Below, one piece after another: positions 1-10,267 of a stretch of 32,567 nucleotides of DNA; positions within the stretch are counted from its first letter, which is position 1; each line of letters begins with the position of its first letter. The notes under the pieces are model-generated. The model was not told the origin of the DNA and did not search any database. It saw nothing but the letters and a program-made list of their open reading frames with translations. Source of the DNA: Phoronis australis. Taxonomy: Eukaryota > Phoronida > Phoronidae. A program made the translations under genes and the position numbers. Location: assembly GCA_002633005.1 (NCBI GenBank), contig NMRA01000073.1, positions 981,310-1,013,876 of the forward strand. The letters are read 5' to 3'.

Positions 1-10
1 AAGTTGACAT

Positions 11-208
11 TTTGTCCGTTGACCGTGTTTGGCGGTCCGTTAACCGTGTTTCCTCGTGAATATGAGTCCGTGTCCCGTGTATTTGGGTGCGTGGATCGTG
101 TTTTGTGAGTCCGTTCCCGTGTTTGTGAGTCAGTGGACGGTGTTTGCCGGTCCGTGAGTCGTGTTCATGCGTCCGTTCCCGTGTTTTTGAGTCCGTTGAC
201 CGTGTAGT
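11..208. repeat. Degenerate ~21-bp tandem repeat
   Basis: About nine imperfect copies of a unit like 'gagtccgttgaccgtgttt' follow one another. The tccgt-like anchors fall near 15, 36, 67, 87, 110, 130, 151, 172 and 192, so most spacings are 20-23 bp, with one of 31. Copies differ by several substitutions each, which suggests an old minisatellite. It starts at or before the window edge. Confidence 0.85.
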
Positions 209-687
209 TTAGGTACCTTGTCATTGTTTTACGCTCCTTGGCTAACGACTGAGTGATTGAAATGGATTTCGTGATTGAAATGGAATTCCTGATTTTCGAC
301 AATCCTCGAGTTCCTACCAGTCACCTGTTCCTTAATTGAAAACAAGCACACTGAGTTGGCTCCGTCTCAGTTGCGCGGGTTAGCTATAGTTATCGTTAGT
401 ATCGCTTTTTGAAAGTGGTTGTGCAATACCGCTTTTAGGTTTAGAGTGTGCCATTGTTTAAAATTTTTGGTAGTGGAACAGAAATGTATGTATTCGAAAA
501 TTGAATTTCGCGGTTCGTGTCAACAGATCTCAACTCTATGTCTACTCGCTCCGCCGTCTTTCCTGAAGTCCTGCTGTACAAATATTGATCGACAAGAGAG
601 CGTTCGGAAGACGAAGTTTCTTACGAGAAAAGCTAGATGTCGCAAGCTAGATCATGCGAGTGAAAGACAAGTGCTGCGCTACGTTCC
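209..687. other. Intergenic stretch, no gene recognised
   Basis: The only structure seen is a short direct duplication of gtgattgaaatgga at 253-266 and 271-284. A 95-codon frame crosses 419-706 but runs into the MITE-A end, has no recognisable domain and is treated as chance. Confidence 0.5.
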
Positions 688-923
688 ATGCGCGCACGCA
701 GCCTAAAGTATAGGGGGTCTCGAATTTTTCAGTATGTGGACCTTTTTACTGAAAGAAAATACGTTGACTAAAAAAACGGGATGCTACGTTCAGACCTGTA
801 CATTCGCGCCGAATTTCTGTGGACTTTTGTCTCGTTTTCTCGGACTTTGTGTTTCTCTGAGGCGGACCTTTTTGCCTACTTCGCCAAATGAGCCCCCCCC
901 CCCCCACCTCCGGGTGCGCTCAT
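688..923 (+). mobile_element. MITE-A copy 1 (non-autonomous TIR element)
   Basis: The copy begins with atgcgcgcacgcag and ends with cgggtgcgctcat, which are near-complementary inverted ends. Inside, in order, are a 'tctcgaatttttcag' block, 'tgtggacctttttactga', a gccgaattt block, 'tgaggcggacctttttgcc' and a run of C. The same blocks occur in the same order at 26583-26844, and in reverse complement at 1791-1975 and 4831-4970. There is no coding capacity. A target-site duplication is not clear here. Repeat identity rests on four-way internal comparison; the superfamily is not determined. Confidence 0.8.
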
Positions 924-1790
924 GCATTCCACGGTCATTTGATTGTCCCATGTAAGTGTACAAGGAAGTGTGAGCTGTTTAAGCCTATATTTTTAAATAT
1001 ATCGGATAGATTGTCAAAATGTTGCAATTATGCCATTCCCAGTTCCTTCAGGATTTTGCAAAGCTCCTTTTCTTCCTGAGAACCTCCTAAATACTAATTT
1101 TAGAACGCATTTAAAAATTTTGATAATTTTAATATTAATCCGGTGATTTGTAAAGCAAATGTCTACACTGCGTAATAGGTCGAGGTACAACCAACAGATG
1201 TTGCATAACTCCAAGTATCACACTTGGCCTCTGGAGAAAATTGGACTGTGAGGTGATAACAGGGCTCTCGCGAATGTAGCTCAGATGTTTCGTGCAAGGC
1301 GGCCTGTTATGTGGCCTGTGTATGTCTGAAGCACCAAAAAAGACGTCTGACTGTGTGCATTCTTTTTTCTTATTGAGTGGCATTGAGTTTTGGACGGGTC
1401 TAACTAGTTTGGCAAATTTGTTTTTTGCTTGAGCCTCAATGTCTTGCAAGTTCTTTGTATTTTTATGAGTTTTGATATATGTATGTTCCAGTTGATGAGA
1501 ATACGCCTGATGTTGGTTTTGAGACGAGTCTGACTACTATGGCGCCCTCCAGTGATAAGTTTCTATGGAGGTGACAGTACATTTATTGTTTCCCCTAGTG
1601 ATCTCTCTATAGAATATTACGTGATTCTAATAAATACTGTTAGAATCATACGGTGTGCGGTGCAGTCGTGGACGCATTACTTCTTCTATGTCATTCCATC
1701 GGCAAAAAAGGCGATGTTGAAAGAGATTTTTATTTTTAGGCCATTGACAATTTTTACCCGAAATTAAGGAATCCAAAATTCGCATAGTGC
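924..1790. other. Intergenic stretch, nothing recognised
   Basis: This is A+T-rich sequence. A minus-strand frame of 104 codons (1135-1449) has no domain I recognise and overlaps other chance frames. No tRNA-like fold or splice-supported exon was seen. Confidence 0.5.
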
Positions 1791-1975
1791 AAGCGTGCAC
1801 CCAGGGATGTTGGCTTGGGAGGCTCGAACGAGCCCCCCCCCCTCCCATTTGGGGAAGTGTACAAAAAGGTCCGCCTCAGAGAAACAAAAACTCCGAAAAA
1901 GTAGAAAACGAGAAGAAAGTTCACTAAAAATGCAAGAACTATCAAAATTCGGCGAATTCACAATTCATAGGTATG
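1791..1975 (-). mobile_element. MITE-A copy 2, partial
   Basis: Read on the minus strand, this copy has the right half of the family: a gccgaatttt block, 'tgaggcggacctttttg', 'cacttccccaaatggg', a poly-G run, 'ctcgttcgagcc' and the terminal 'ctgggtgcacgctt'. The terminal repeat at 1791 matches the family end at about 15 of 17 positions. The left half, including the 'tctcgaatttttcag' block and its TIR, is missing or diverged beyond recognition. Confidence 0.75.
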
Positions 1976-3691
1976 AACATACCCCGTGAATCTTAGTAAA
2001 AGGTTTACATTCTCAAAAATTCGATGCACCCCATTTTTAGGTAGGATGCGGACATGTTAGTGTGATGTCATAATATTTGCATTGAGCCAATGAAAGGCTA
2101 CGTTTAATTTGACAGCGATATTGCCTTCGGTCGGACCAAGGCATTGAATAGTCGTGGTGATTCGCGAATAGGCTCAACGTGAGTGCAAGCATTCGAATCT
2201 CCAAAAGGAGATGGGGTGAAGGAGAACGCAATTTGAACAAATGTCCAATCTCCCACGATTTTAAGCAACACGCTTTTATTGGCATCAAAAGTCGCGTAGG
2301 CCTACATCCAGGGGCGACTCAAAACTAGTTTTCGACGTTTGAGAAGTGTCAAATGTAATTTGACCAAAATCCTCTGAAACGTGAGCGTTCAGCCAGATTA
2401 GACGAAAGGTCTATCGACCTGTTCCCTGAGGAAAGCCATTCCAGATTTCTCTTGCCTAGAAACTGCTTCCTTGCCACTCCAGGTTTGCAATTATCGCAAA
2501 GATGGTGCTGTTGTTATTATTCACATGAATGAACGGTTTTGAAATTACACAGGTTTCTCGCATTTAGTCCACCGGCCAAAATAATCTATGACCACACCCA
2601 AAATAATCTATGAGCCAACACTTCGCAAACAGCCCTACAGCCTCTCATTGTTTTTGAGCAGTTAGTGTCAGTTGGGAACAAGAAGTACTTCTTCAACACG
2701 AGTTCTCGTCGAGAACTTGTAAACCTACATGTAGGCCTACCACATACTCAGGAGGTACATTAAAGTCCTGCAGTGGAAGCACACGTTTCTAACCCTTATT
2801 AAACGGTTAGAAGACATTGTAAGGAACCACGCAATACTTATCCCATAACCAATACACGATCCGTACGTCGAAGAAAGTTTACTCACGATTCCGACCCGAA
2901 TATCACACCGCCATCATTTTGAACTAATCGCGGTACCGGAAGTACAATTCATTCAGGAACCCTGGCTCAGTACACGCCGCCTGTGAGACTGGAGCAGTGT
3001 CTGTTACCAGCCTGCAAACGGGGATAAAATAATCGACAGCGGACCTCAACTTTAATAAAACCAAAATAAAGACAATTTGTTCTGAAAATGCTGCCAAAAT
3101 ATGGCAAAATAAATTTTGACAGAAATTATTTTGCCGGCCAGGCTCAGACCTGGCAGCCGATGAACCTGTGCAGACCGATCGAGACCACTCGAACTGACAA
3201 AACACGAAGGCATGCCATCTCCGGCTGTTTTATTGGAATAAATGATTCAAATCATGAATGCCGTATACATACAAAGATAGTTTCCGACACTCGTATAAAA
3301 TTACGGACTAGTAACAATCCTTCGCCAACGATTGAATAACAACCGGAGCCGACTATGGCGCATGAGTCTATACAGGCTAAGCGTGTTTTACTGGGTTTAA
3401 TTAACTCTGGTAAACAAACAGTATAAATAGAACAACGAACATGTAACACCAATAAATAAAATTGCTATTCAGTTAGAATATCATGACAGTTAAACTTGCG
3501 AATATATGGAAAATAAATTTAGACTCGACTTAATTCGCTACAGCTGGGCGGCTGACGAATACCATTTGGTGGCGAAATAACTTCAGGTAGAAAACTTGCC
3601 GTGGTGCCAAAGTGGTATGATATAAGTATTAAAAAGTTTAAAGTAAAAGGAGTAGTTCCCACTTAGCCAGAAACATTCGTATAGGCTGCTA
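1976..3691. other. Intergenic stretch, nothing recognised
   Basis: Several frames of 60-93 codons are present on both strands but none shows a known domain. A segment around 2440-2490 (attccaga...cttgcctag...ctccagg) resembles one at 7370-7440, hinting at an old dispersed repeat. The evidence is too weak to annotate it as an element. Confidence 0.45.
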
Positions 3692-3741
3692 GCCGGCGAA
3701 GCCGTACCCAGCCTGGCCCGGTGCCCACCGGGTGCGCCGGC
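3692..3741. repeat. GC-rich nested hairpin
   Basis: An outer 7-bp arm pair (gccggcg at 3692-3698, cgccggc at 3735-3741) encloses a second inverted repeat, cccggtgcccaccggg (3717-3732), which pairs 7 bp around a 2-nt centre. The block is strikingly G+C-rich against A+T-rich flanks. It could be a transposon fragment or a cruciform-prone site; function unknown. Confidence 0.6.
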
Positions 3742-4708
3742 GGACATCTGTGCTCCGCAGGGCAAGATGAAAACATTAATAAGCTACCTGGCACTGAATG
3801 AGTGAAATTCCTGTGACAAAGCGATTGAAAAATACTGCGTCATGCTCCTAACACGCAATATATTCCCATCGCCGACATTCAGCTCATTGACTAAAATTCA
3901 CTACACTCCCTCCGCTCCGGTTTGCGGCGCGGAATTTTTTTATTTAGACAACATTGAGATGTATATATAGTAAGTTTGTTTTTGTGAGGTTTTAAAATAT
4001 ATCATCCCTAATAATTGAAAATCAAAGCCACTATAGCAAGTGGTTATCAGTTCCCGGCGAAGAGTCACGGCGACTGCACGCCGGGGAATTACTTTACCGA
4101 TTACAGTGTCCTGGCAGACAAAATCAAGCACAGATGTGGAGCTCGCTGTTTTGAGATAAAACTTGTTTTTGTTTGTCGAAACATCGCCGTATGTGGATGT
4201 TTCTTTCTGTTTTACATTTTTAAACGGCCAGTAAAGCCGGTGACGATTTACTGCCAATTAGTGAATTAGGCCCTATACGCACTGCGCTCACGTCTCCGGG
4301 TAGTCATCGTGACACGGCAATTGCTCAATTCAGGCTGGTACTTTGAATCAATTTCAAAATATGGCGAGAAAAATAAGACATTTGTTGATCAAGAAACTTT
4401 TTTCCTCTAATTTATTACCTAAACGGTTGCTAATTTGACGTACCCTCGATCGCGATGAGTCAGGGCTGACCTCAATATAGTAGCCAAGCGTTGGCCGCAC
4501 GCCGGAGACAGCGACGTACGGTACTTCACAAACATGATTTTGCATTTAATACCATATGCAAAGAACAGGTAAAATTAGGACAATAGTCAAGTTTATATAA
4601 AAAGGACCAAAATGCGAATCAAAAACAACCAAACAAAGTAACAACTTTACGCTCACGGTGATGTCAATACGTTTTCAATGAGGACAACATGGCTGGTTTT
4701 CAGGCGTG
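3742..4708. other. Intergenic stretch, nothing recognised
   Basis: Overlapping open frames on both strands at 3940-4269 (105 codons minus, 84 plus) have no recognisable domain and no convincing splice or start context. I leave them unannotated. Confidence 0.45.
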
Positions 4709-4811
4709 CGTTCAGTAACGCTAGGACCTACCTAAAATCTAATCAAAGTCATTTGTTCTTATAATATTCAAAATACACGGCAATATCTCACGTAATCCCG
4801 CGAAGTCTTGC
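4709..4811 (+). mobile_element. MITE-B copy 1, 3'-truncated
   Basis: It starts cgttcagtaacgctaggac, exactly like the left terminus of the complete copy at 18095-18234. It follows that copy through 'acggcaatat.tcacgtaat' to 'cgcgaagtcttgc', with a ~12-nt internal deletion after the TIR. It then diverges, lacking the right terminal repeat. A MITE-A copy begins 19 bp further on. Confidence 0.8.
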
Positions 4812-4830
4812 GAATTGCTCTGACTAGCAT

Positions 4831-4970
4831 ATGCGCGCACCCAGGGTAGCTCGGGGAGCGAATGCACAATGAATAGGCCTCGAATAAACCCCGTTTTTTT
4901 AGTAATAAGGTCCACAAATCCAAAGGTTCGAGACTCCTGAATCCCTGCATTTTAGGCTGGGCGCGCGCAT
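4831..4970 (-). mobile_element. MITE-A copy 3, short form
   Basis: Both termini are well preserved: atgcgcgcacccag at the left and ctgggcgcgcgcat at the right, a near-perfect inverted pair. In reverse complement the interior keeps 'cctaaaatgcaggga', 'gtctcgaacctttgg' and 'tgtggaccttattac', but it lacks the long poly-C side present in the other copies. At 140 bp it looks like an internal-deletion derivative. No target-site duplication is evident. Confidence 0.8.
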
Positions 4971-4995
4971 GAGGCGAAATTTTGCTTATTCCTGT

Positions 4996-5034
4996 GCCCT
5001 GTCCCCCCAACTCAAAATCCTGGGTCCGCCCCTG
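4996..5034 (+). mobile_element. MITE-C terminus, fragment
   Basis: The stretch ending 'aatcctgggtccgcccctg' matches the right end of the element at 10986-11150 almost base for base. No matching left end was found upstream, so this is a solo terminus or a copy disrupted by the adjacent MITE-A. This terminus type is widely seen in invertebrate genomes and gives rise to spurious 'GRIQDFELGG' peptides in translated data. Confidence 0.7.
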
Positions 5035-5408
5035 CATAGTAATCGAACAGCAAAAAACTTGTGGCGAAAAACATGAGCAGATGGATATAGTGGTGTTAGA
5101 ACCAGTGTGGTCACGTGGTTCTATCCCAACTCACTGATTGGCTGGTCTCCAGGTGGCTGGTATTGATTTGTAAAGTGGACGGAAGCTGAGAAGGAATAAA
5201 CAGTTTTCTGGTGAAAGTAGTACAGAGAGTGGAGAAAGCGATATTAATGGTTGATCTGAATGGAGCCTAAATCTCCTTAATTGCTCAAGTATCTGTAATC
5301 TTTATCCATGGTTGCTCGTAAGACATATATGACATATAATTCTGAATACCTGCATTTGCAAGTATTTTAGTGGCAGTTTGTCAATGAAGACTCAGAGCTA
5401 ATTTGTAG
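5035..5408. other. Intergenic stretch, nothing firm
   Basis: No domain is recognised. A short serine/glutamate-rich frame around 5190-5250 could be an exon but lacks convincing splice sites. Confidence 0.4.
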
Positions 5409-5588
5409 TCAGCTGCACGACTAAGGAAAACCAAAGCGGAAAAAGATTCAAGGCACAAATATTCTATTCACGAAATAAAATCTCTGCAAGACCAAAAAAA
5501 TAAACTCAAAACCATATTTATCACTCTGCAACCTATCGAATGGCCATTCTACGATGACCTTAGGGGCCACCCACAGCAGTCATTTTAG
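5409..5588 (+). CDS. Possible exon, bZIP-like basic and heptad-leucine stretch
   Basis: An AG at 5407-5408 precedes an open frame of 59 codons ending in TAG. It has no initiating ATG, so if real it is an internal or last exon. Residues 2-16 are strongly basic (SAARLRKTKAE then KDSRHK), and leucines recur at heptad spacing at residues 26, 33 and 40 (SLQ...NKLK...ITLQ). This recalls the second half of a bZIP basic region running into a leucine zipper. The invariant bZIP asparagine would have to lie in the preceding exon, which I could not find. The polypyrimidine tract before the AG is poor. The tail (PIEWPFYDDLRG) is not one I recognise. It could equally be chance sequence or a retrogene fragment. 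Confidence 0.25.
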   Translation, partial: SAARLRKTKAEKDSRHKYSIHEIKSLQDQKNKLKTIFITLQPIEWPFYDDLRGHPQQSF

Positions 5589-6867
5589 GCATACTATAGC
5601 ATCGAATAACGGGAAGGGAGTAGCTGAGTGCATCGCGGCCACGGGAGATTGTCTCGATCTTTTCAGAGCACACCCTCTCGTATGTTAGTTTGTTCGTGTA
5701 CGTTACATAAGCTCCCGTGAATACCGTTAAGTTGAACTAGTGGATCAGATAAGGATATATTCTGAAATACTGCTTATTCATTGACATTGTCATTGCATAA
5801 TACACTGGCACACCTGTCACTACTAACAGAAGTTAGGAGCATAAAAATACAGTCAATGGTCCTGAACACGCAAACATTAGTCTAGCAATAGTTTTATAAC
5901 GACTGACATAATCGCTTTTGGCGGTGCCTTTCAGCATTACCTTTGACTGCCGTCGACCCCAACATACAGTCACGGAGTATTCAATTACCGTATTTCGGAG
6001 GTTGCAAGTTGCTGTGAAATTATGATTATACCCACTCATTTGTATAATCAGCAAGATAAAACCTCATCCTTTTGTGAGTTGTTACAGTCATTAAAACTGA
6101 CCCATTTTGGCTAAAGCCTCAATGAAAGAGTCAACTTTTCTGATAACATAAATACACAAAGTTATTATTTACAGGGAATTGAATTTCAGCAAAAAGCTCT
6201 CTGGGCTGTATTCTTTTTAACTCAACAAACCTCAGTAGTATATGAAACATTCAGTAGTTTTGGTGCAAAAATGAATCATGTTATACAGTTCCAACTAAAA
6301 AATAAATATTTTTGTGTGGAATTTGTTTGGAAATTCACCCTTTCATGGTGACTTTTGCAATGCATGAGTCTGGTCAGAGTGGCACATTTGGTCACATGCA
6401 ATCTATACAAGCTCCTCTCTCTCTCTCTTAGACACCGACTTGTCGTCTGTTTCATTTTTTGCTTTCCACGTTCACATGATGTCAAGTGTTGCAGTTTGCA
6501 ACAATCATCTGTTAATTTCAGTCTAATTGCAAAACAATGTCTCAGAACTATTGTAAAACATTCCGGAACTACTAAGGTTCGCTGTAACCAAAGCATTCTA
6601 GAGTTAGACATTGTAAGCAAGCGGATTTAAAAACCTGGTCTGTTGAAATGACTTGTTTCAAAAATATCTCATATTTCAAAATTGGGAGCTCAGGGTACTT
6701 CAAAGATTTTAAGTTGGGTCACTTAACCCAAATTGACGGTTTCGTGTGTATTAGATGGGTTGGATTGTTATCCAGGCAATAGTCACTCACTGGCAATCCG
6801 AATTTTGAGAAAACGTTTTAATGTCTGCTATTCAGTGAAAAACAGGTTCCTGTTATGCAGTTGAAAA
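5589..6867. other. Intergenic stretch with a (CT)n run
   Basis: A short ctctctctct run lies near 6416-6430. Overlapping antisense frames at 6276-6630 (114 codons minus, 91 plus) have no domain I recognise and straddle the simple repeat, so they are left out. Confidence 0.45.
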
Positions 6868-6895
6868 CACTGGTTCTCAAATTGGGGGTCCCCAG
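6868..6895 (+). mobile_element. hAT-like terminus remnant
   Basis: The string cactggttctcaa followed by attgggggtccccag resembles the 'CAGTGGTTCTCAAA-(C/T)TGGGGGTCC' termini of hAT (Charlie-type) DNA transposons. The matching opposite end was not found nearby, so only one terminus can be claimed. Related ctggttctc arms occur in the hairpin at 14055-14099. Confidence 0.35.
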
Positions 6896-8631
6896 TATGT
6901 GACTATTACCATTATGTTTTGCTCAGTGTTTTGAGCAACATGCTAGTGTGTCATTCTTGTGGTTAGGATCTACATAATGCAACACAGTGATTTTAGTCAA
7001 CATTTCGGTCTTTTCGAACAGTTTTTCGAAATTACAAATTTGACTCTTATTGAGGGGGCTTCCTCGTGGCAAGAGTGGGCAGTGTAAATTGTTTCAGAAC
7101 ATTTGCACTGTCAAACACCCTCACGTTGACTCAAAATTAAAAACCGTGACGTGATTTATGTGTTCCTAGAAATATTACACTCATAGGCTACAAATCACAC
7201 AACATGTCAAGAAATTTGTCTAACCATTGGGAAATTTATTTTGCTGATGTATTGATTAGAAATACGGTTTAGTTTAGGGATAGACTGAAGTACTATGTCT
7301 GGGCATTAACATAGCTGTGGGGCGCACAACAGGGCTACGTCCTCTTCATTGCAGACCTTTCCCCTGATAGAAGCTCATTCCAGTTTTGTGCTTGCCTAGC
7401 TCCCCTGTCCCTGTCCCCTGTTCATGCAGTGCCTCCAGGTTGCCTCTCATTACAATCACAATCATTGGTCGCCAACAATTTCAAGTTGGCAACCTTTGTT
7501 GAATAATTCTGACTACACCAGTTGTGTTGGGGGAATAAGTTATTAAAGACCCGACTGCCATTCAAGTTGCACATTCACTGCCTTGTGGAAGCATAGAACA
7601 TTATGAAAGTAACACCTGGGCCCTGGGTTTCAACTTTTTACTCGAGATTATTTTTTATTATTTTCTGATTCTACTTTTGTTTGAACTCGAGATAAGTTTC
7701 TTTTATTCTATGTGCTTATTGATGGCAATTAATGATCCCAGCATTAGAGCTAAGAGTTCGAGTCTGAGTTCGAGGTTTTGCTAGAAATCTTCGGTTTTTA
7801 CTCAAATTTTAGCTCGAATCTAGTGGTCATTAAGTACTATCTTGAACTTGCGAAGTGGAGTGGAAGTGACAAAAACAATTTCGAGTTCAATTTGGATTGA
7901 AAGCATCACTCTTGAGGTGTATTCCCAAAACATGGTCACATGATCCCTTCTCAGGGCTAGAATCTGTTTAGCCCAAAAAAGCATTTTTAATAGGATACCT
8001 GTATTTTTAAAACTTTGGGCACCAGACTCATTTTTGACAACAGAATCTCTGAGCCGACTTCTTCAAGCTTAAGGAGTGAAAAAGACAGCTGTCCAAGAAT
8101 TACTACGGAAGGATTCAGTTGTTAGCATTAACCCTTATAAAAAGATTGTGCATTTGTAACATTAGGCTACAATTTCATTGAACTCCAAACCTCGGACCAC
8201 TAACCTAATGTTTTTAGCCACTGTCTAAAAGATTCTTCTAGTACCAGATTATGCATAAAACTAAAGCTTAGGGCCCATTTGGGACACCTCTCGGGTATTT
8301 TCGTAGCTACAAATTTACCCTCGGAACATTTAGAGCACCTCGTGATTTTCAGTCTTAAGAATGATATGCTAACTGAAGTCTGCACACTTGCACAAAGCGT
8401 TCACCTATTAGGTGAAATTTGAGGTTACGAAATCACCCGAGGAGTTCTGGATGTCCTTGGAAGTAATTGTTTTCAGTGCATGCTCGAACTTTGGTCATTA
8501 TGGCCAATTGTTCTCCACTAAGTTTGAAAGTCAACGCATGTTAAATTCACCAAGGTGATCTGAATATGCTTTAGGACCCTCAAGTCGTGCGGGATCTCAC
8601 TTCAAAGAGGGAAATGGGAAGAAAATATTAT
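6896..8631. other. Intergenic stretch, nothing recognised
   Basis: No frame of more than about 60 codons is worth reporting. Several repeated 'tcgag/ctcgag' words occur at 7640-7900, but no repeat unit could be defined. Confidence 0.45.
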
Positions 8632-8808
8632 CGGGCAAATCACAATCAAGGTCCATATTCGGTGGCCACGTCTGGTGAAAAATGAAGGTTATCATATAAC
8701 TGTAAAAGTTGGGTTATTTTAAAGCACCAGCATTTCAGGTTTGTAATCTAAAATATTTTTGCACAAGAACCACCGAATAAAATTTTATGGCCTAATGCAT
8801 CGCAGTTG

Positions 8809-8817
8809 TATAAAAGG
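8809..8817 (+). promoter_or_regulatory. TATA-box-like sequence
   Basis: TATAAAAGG matches a strong TATA-box consensus and sits directly before the first GTACACTAC motif of the 2.2 kb element. No open frame follows within a plausible distance. The match may be chance in A+T-rich DNA. Confidence 0.2.
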
Positions 8818-9452
8818 GCACGTACACTACAACTTGTGGTCACAACCCACTTCTACCATGCAAAAATTCATAAGGTAGCTGTTAATTTATTAAGTTCTTG
8901 ATCAAATTGAAAGTATGAAAAGTTATTACCATGCTGATCAAGTTGTTCTAGATGATGATACGTTGCATATCTTAACACAGTATAAAGAGAACTTCCTCTC
9001 TTGCAATATGATTCTTACAAAAAGAAAATGACAAGTAACTACTTTTTCAAAAACTTTATTGGTGCTAATTGCCTAGTTTTCAATACATTCGCCAGTTGGT
9101 CAAAATAGTTAAAGCAATGCTAGTACCAGTGCTCCACTTGTAAGTTACAAATGTATGGGATGCTCTCAAGTTTTGTGCTGCCTCTACTTGTTGTTTTGTT
9201 GCTAGTTGTCTTGAGAGATAGAGAACCTACCTCTGCAACATCAATTGTCACATGATATGTCTTCTAGGATGTTTTAACATCCTAAAAGTACTAGCCAATA
9301 CCTGTGTGGCATTCTATTGCCCACAAATTTGATAATGTCCATTGTTTTTTTTTTGGTCAGACTGGATGCATTTTGGAAATATCAGTATTGCTCATGAGAA
9401 CAGCAGTATGTAAAAATACTTGTGGGCAATACTTTATAGCATAGAGGTTGAA

Positions 9453-10267
9453 GGTACGTACACTACACATGGGTACGTACACTACATTTCAATGATTTGT
9501 TAGGTTTATAAAAATACTTAGAATCTACTGAGAATTAGTTCATTTACCAAATCTATTCATTAGAGAACAAATAAAAATTACAGCATACATGTGTATATCT
9601 GTCTGTCATAGGGGTACGTACATTACACAAATGCTAATATTTCATTCAAAACAATGGTATTTGTAATTAACATCCTTTTAACCTTGCAATATTTTTAATG
9701 AAGGAAACTGTCTGTGACAAATGTTGCTTACTTACCGTTTAATATTTTTGCTTCATGGCATTTATTCACATCAGGGTACGTACACTACATTTCAATGACA
9801 TGTCAGGTTTGTAACTAAATACTAAGAACCTACTGAGAGTTAGTTGATTTACTAAATTAATTCAAGGAGAAAAAATAAAAAGCACAGCATTCATGTGCAT
9901 ATCTGACGTACTTTGAAAATAGGTACAAATTAAAATATAGGGGTACGTACACTACACAAATGCTAATATTTCGCTCAAAACAAATGTAATTGTAATAAAC
10001 GCCCTTTTAACCTAACATATTTGAGGAAGGAAACTGTCTATGACCAGTGTTGCTCACTTACCAAGTGATATTTTAATTTCATGGCATATGTAAACATGGG
10101 GGTACCGTACACTACATCACTGTTTCTGCATCGCATGGTAACATGTTGTATGGCCATTAATTTTTCTTTGATGATAATAAGTACCATGTTGTTATTTAAA
10201 AGGCAATAATTTCATTTGCAATGACCATTTGTGTTACTGAATTCCACATGGGGGTACGTACACTACA
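9453..10267 (+). repeat. Array of seven ggtacgtacactac motifs
   Basis: Copies start at 9453, 9472, 9613 (one base changed, cattac), 9775, 9942, 10101 (one base inserted, taccgtac) and 10253. An eighth related copy is at 8817 (ggcacgtacactac). After the first close pair the spacing is 141-167 bp. The core includes the palindrome GTACGTAC and is usually preceded by 'cat/ata' plus a G run. The motif is nearly invariant while most flanking sequence is not shared. Confidence 0.85.
9472..10100 (+). repeat. Diverged tandem duplication, ~303 + 326 bp
   Basis: Unit 1 (9472-9774) and unit 2 (9775-10100) align along their length. Both start ggtacgtacactacatttc, both contain 'ctgagagttagtt'-like and 'cacagcattcatgtg'-like blocks, then a second motif followed by 'acaaatgctaatatttc', 'ccttttaacct', 'gaaggaaactgtct' and 'catggcat'. 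They differ by many substitutions and small indels, roughly a fifth of sites by eye. Confidence 0.8.

Noticed and set aside
1270-1310. tRNA-like word 'tgtagctcagatg' (A-box resemblance)
   Set aside because: No B-box 'GGTTCGA' at the right distance and no cloverleaf can be drawn.
4768-5037. 89-codon minus-strand frame starting MQGRTQDFELGG
   Set aside because: This peptide is a well-known spurious translation of the MITE-C end; the rest is MITE-A and MITE-B.
2440-7440. Similarity between 2440-2490 and 7370-7440
   Set aside because: Shared words (attcca, cttgcctag, ctccagg) are short and the spacing differs, so it is insufficient to call a repeat.
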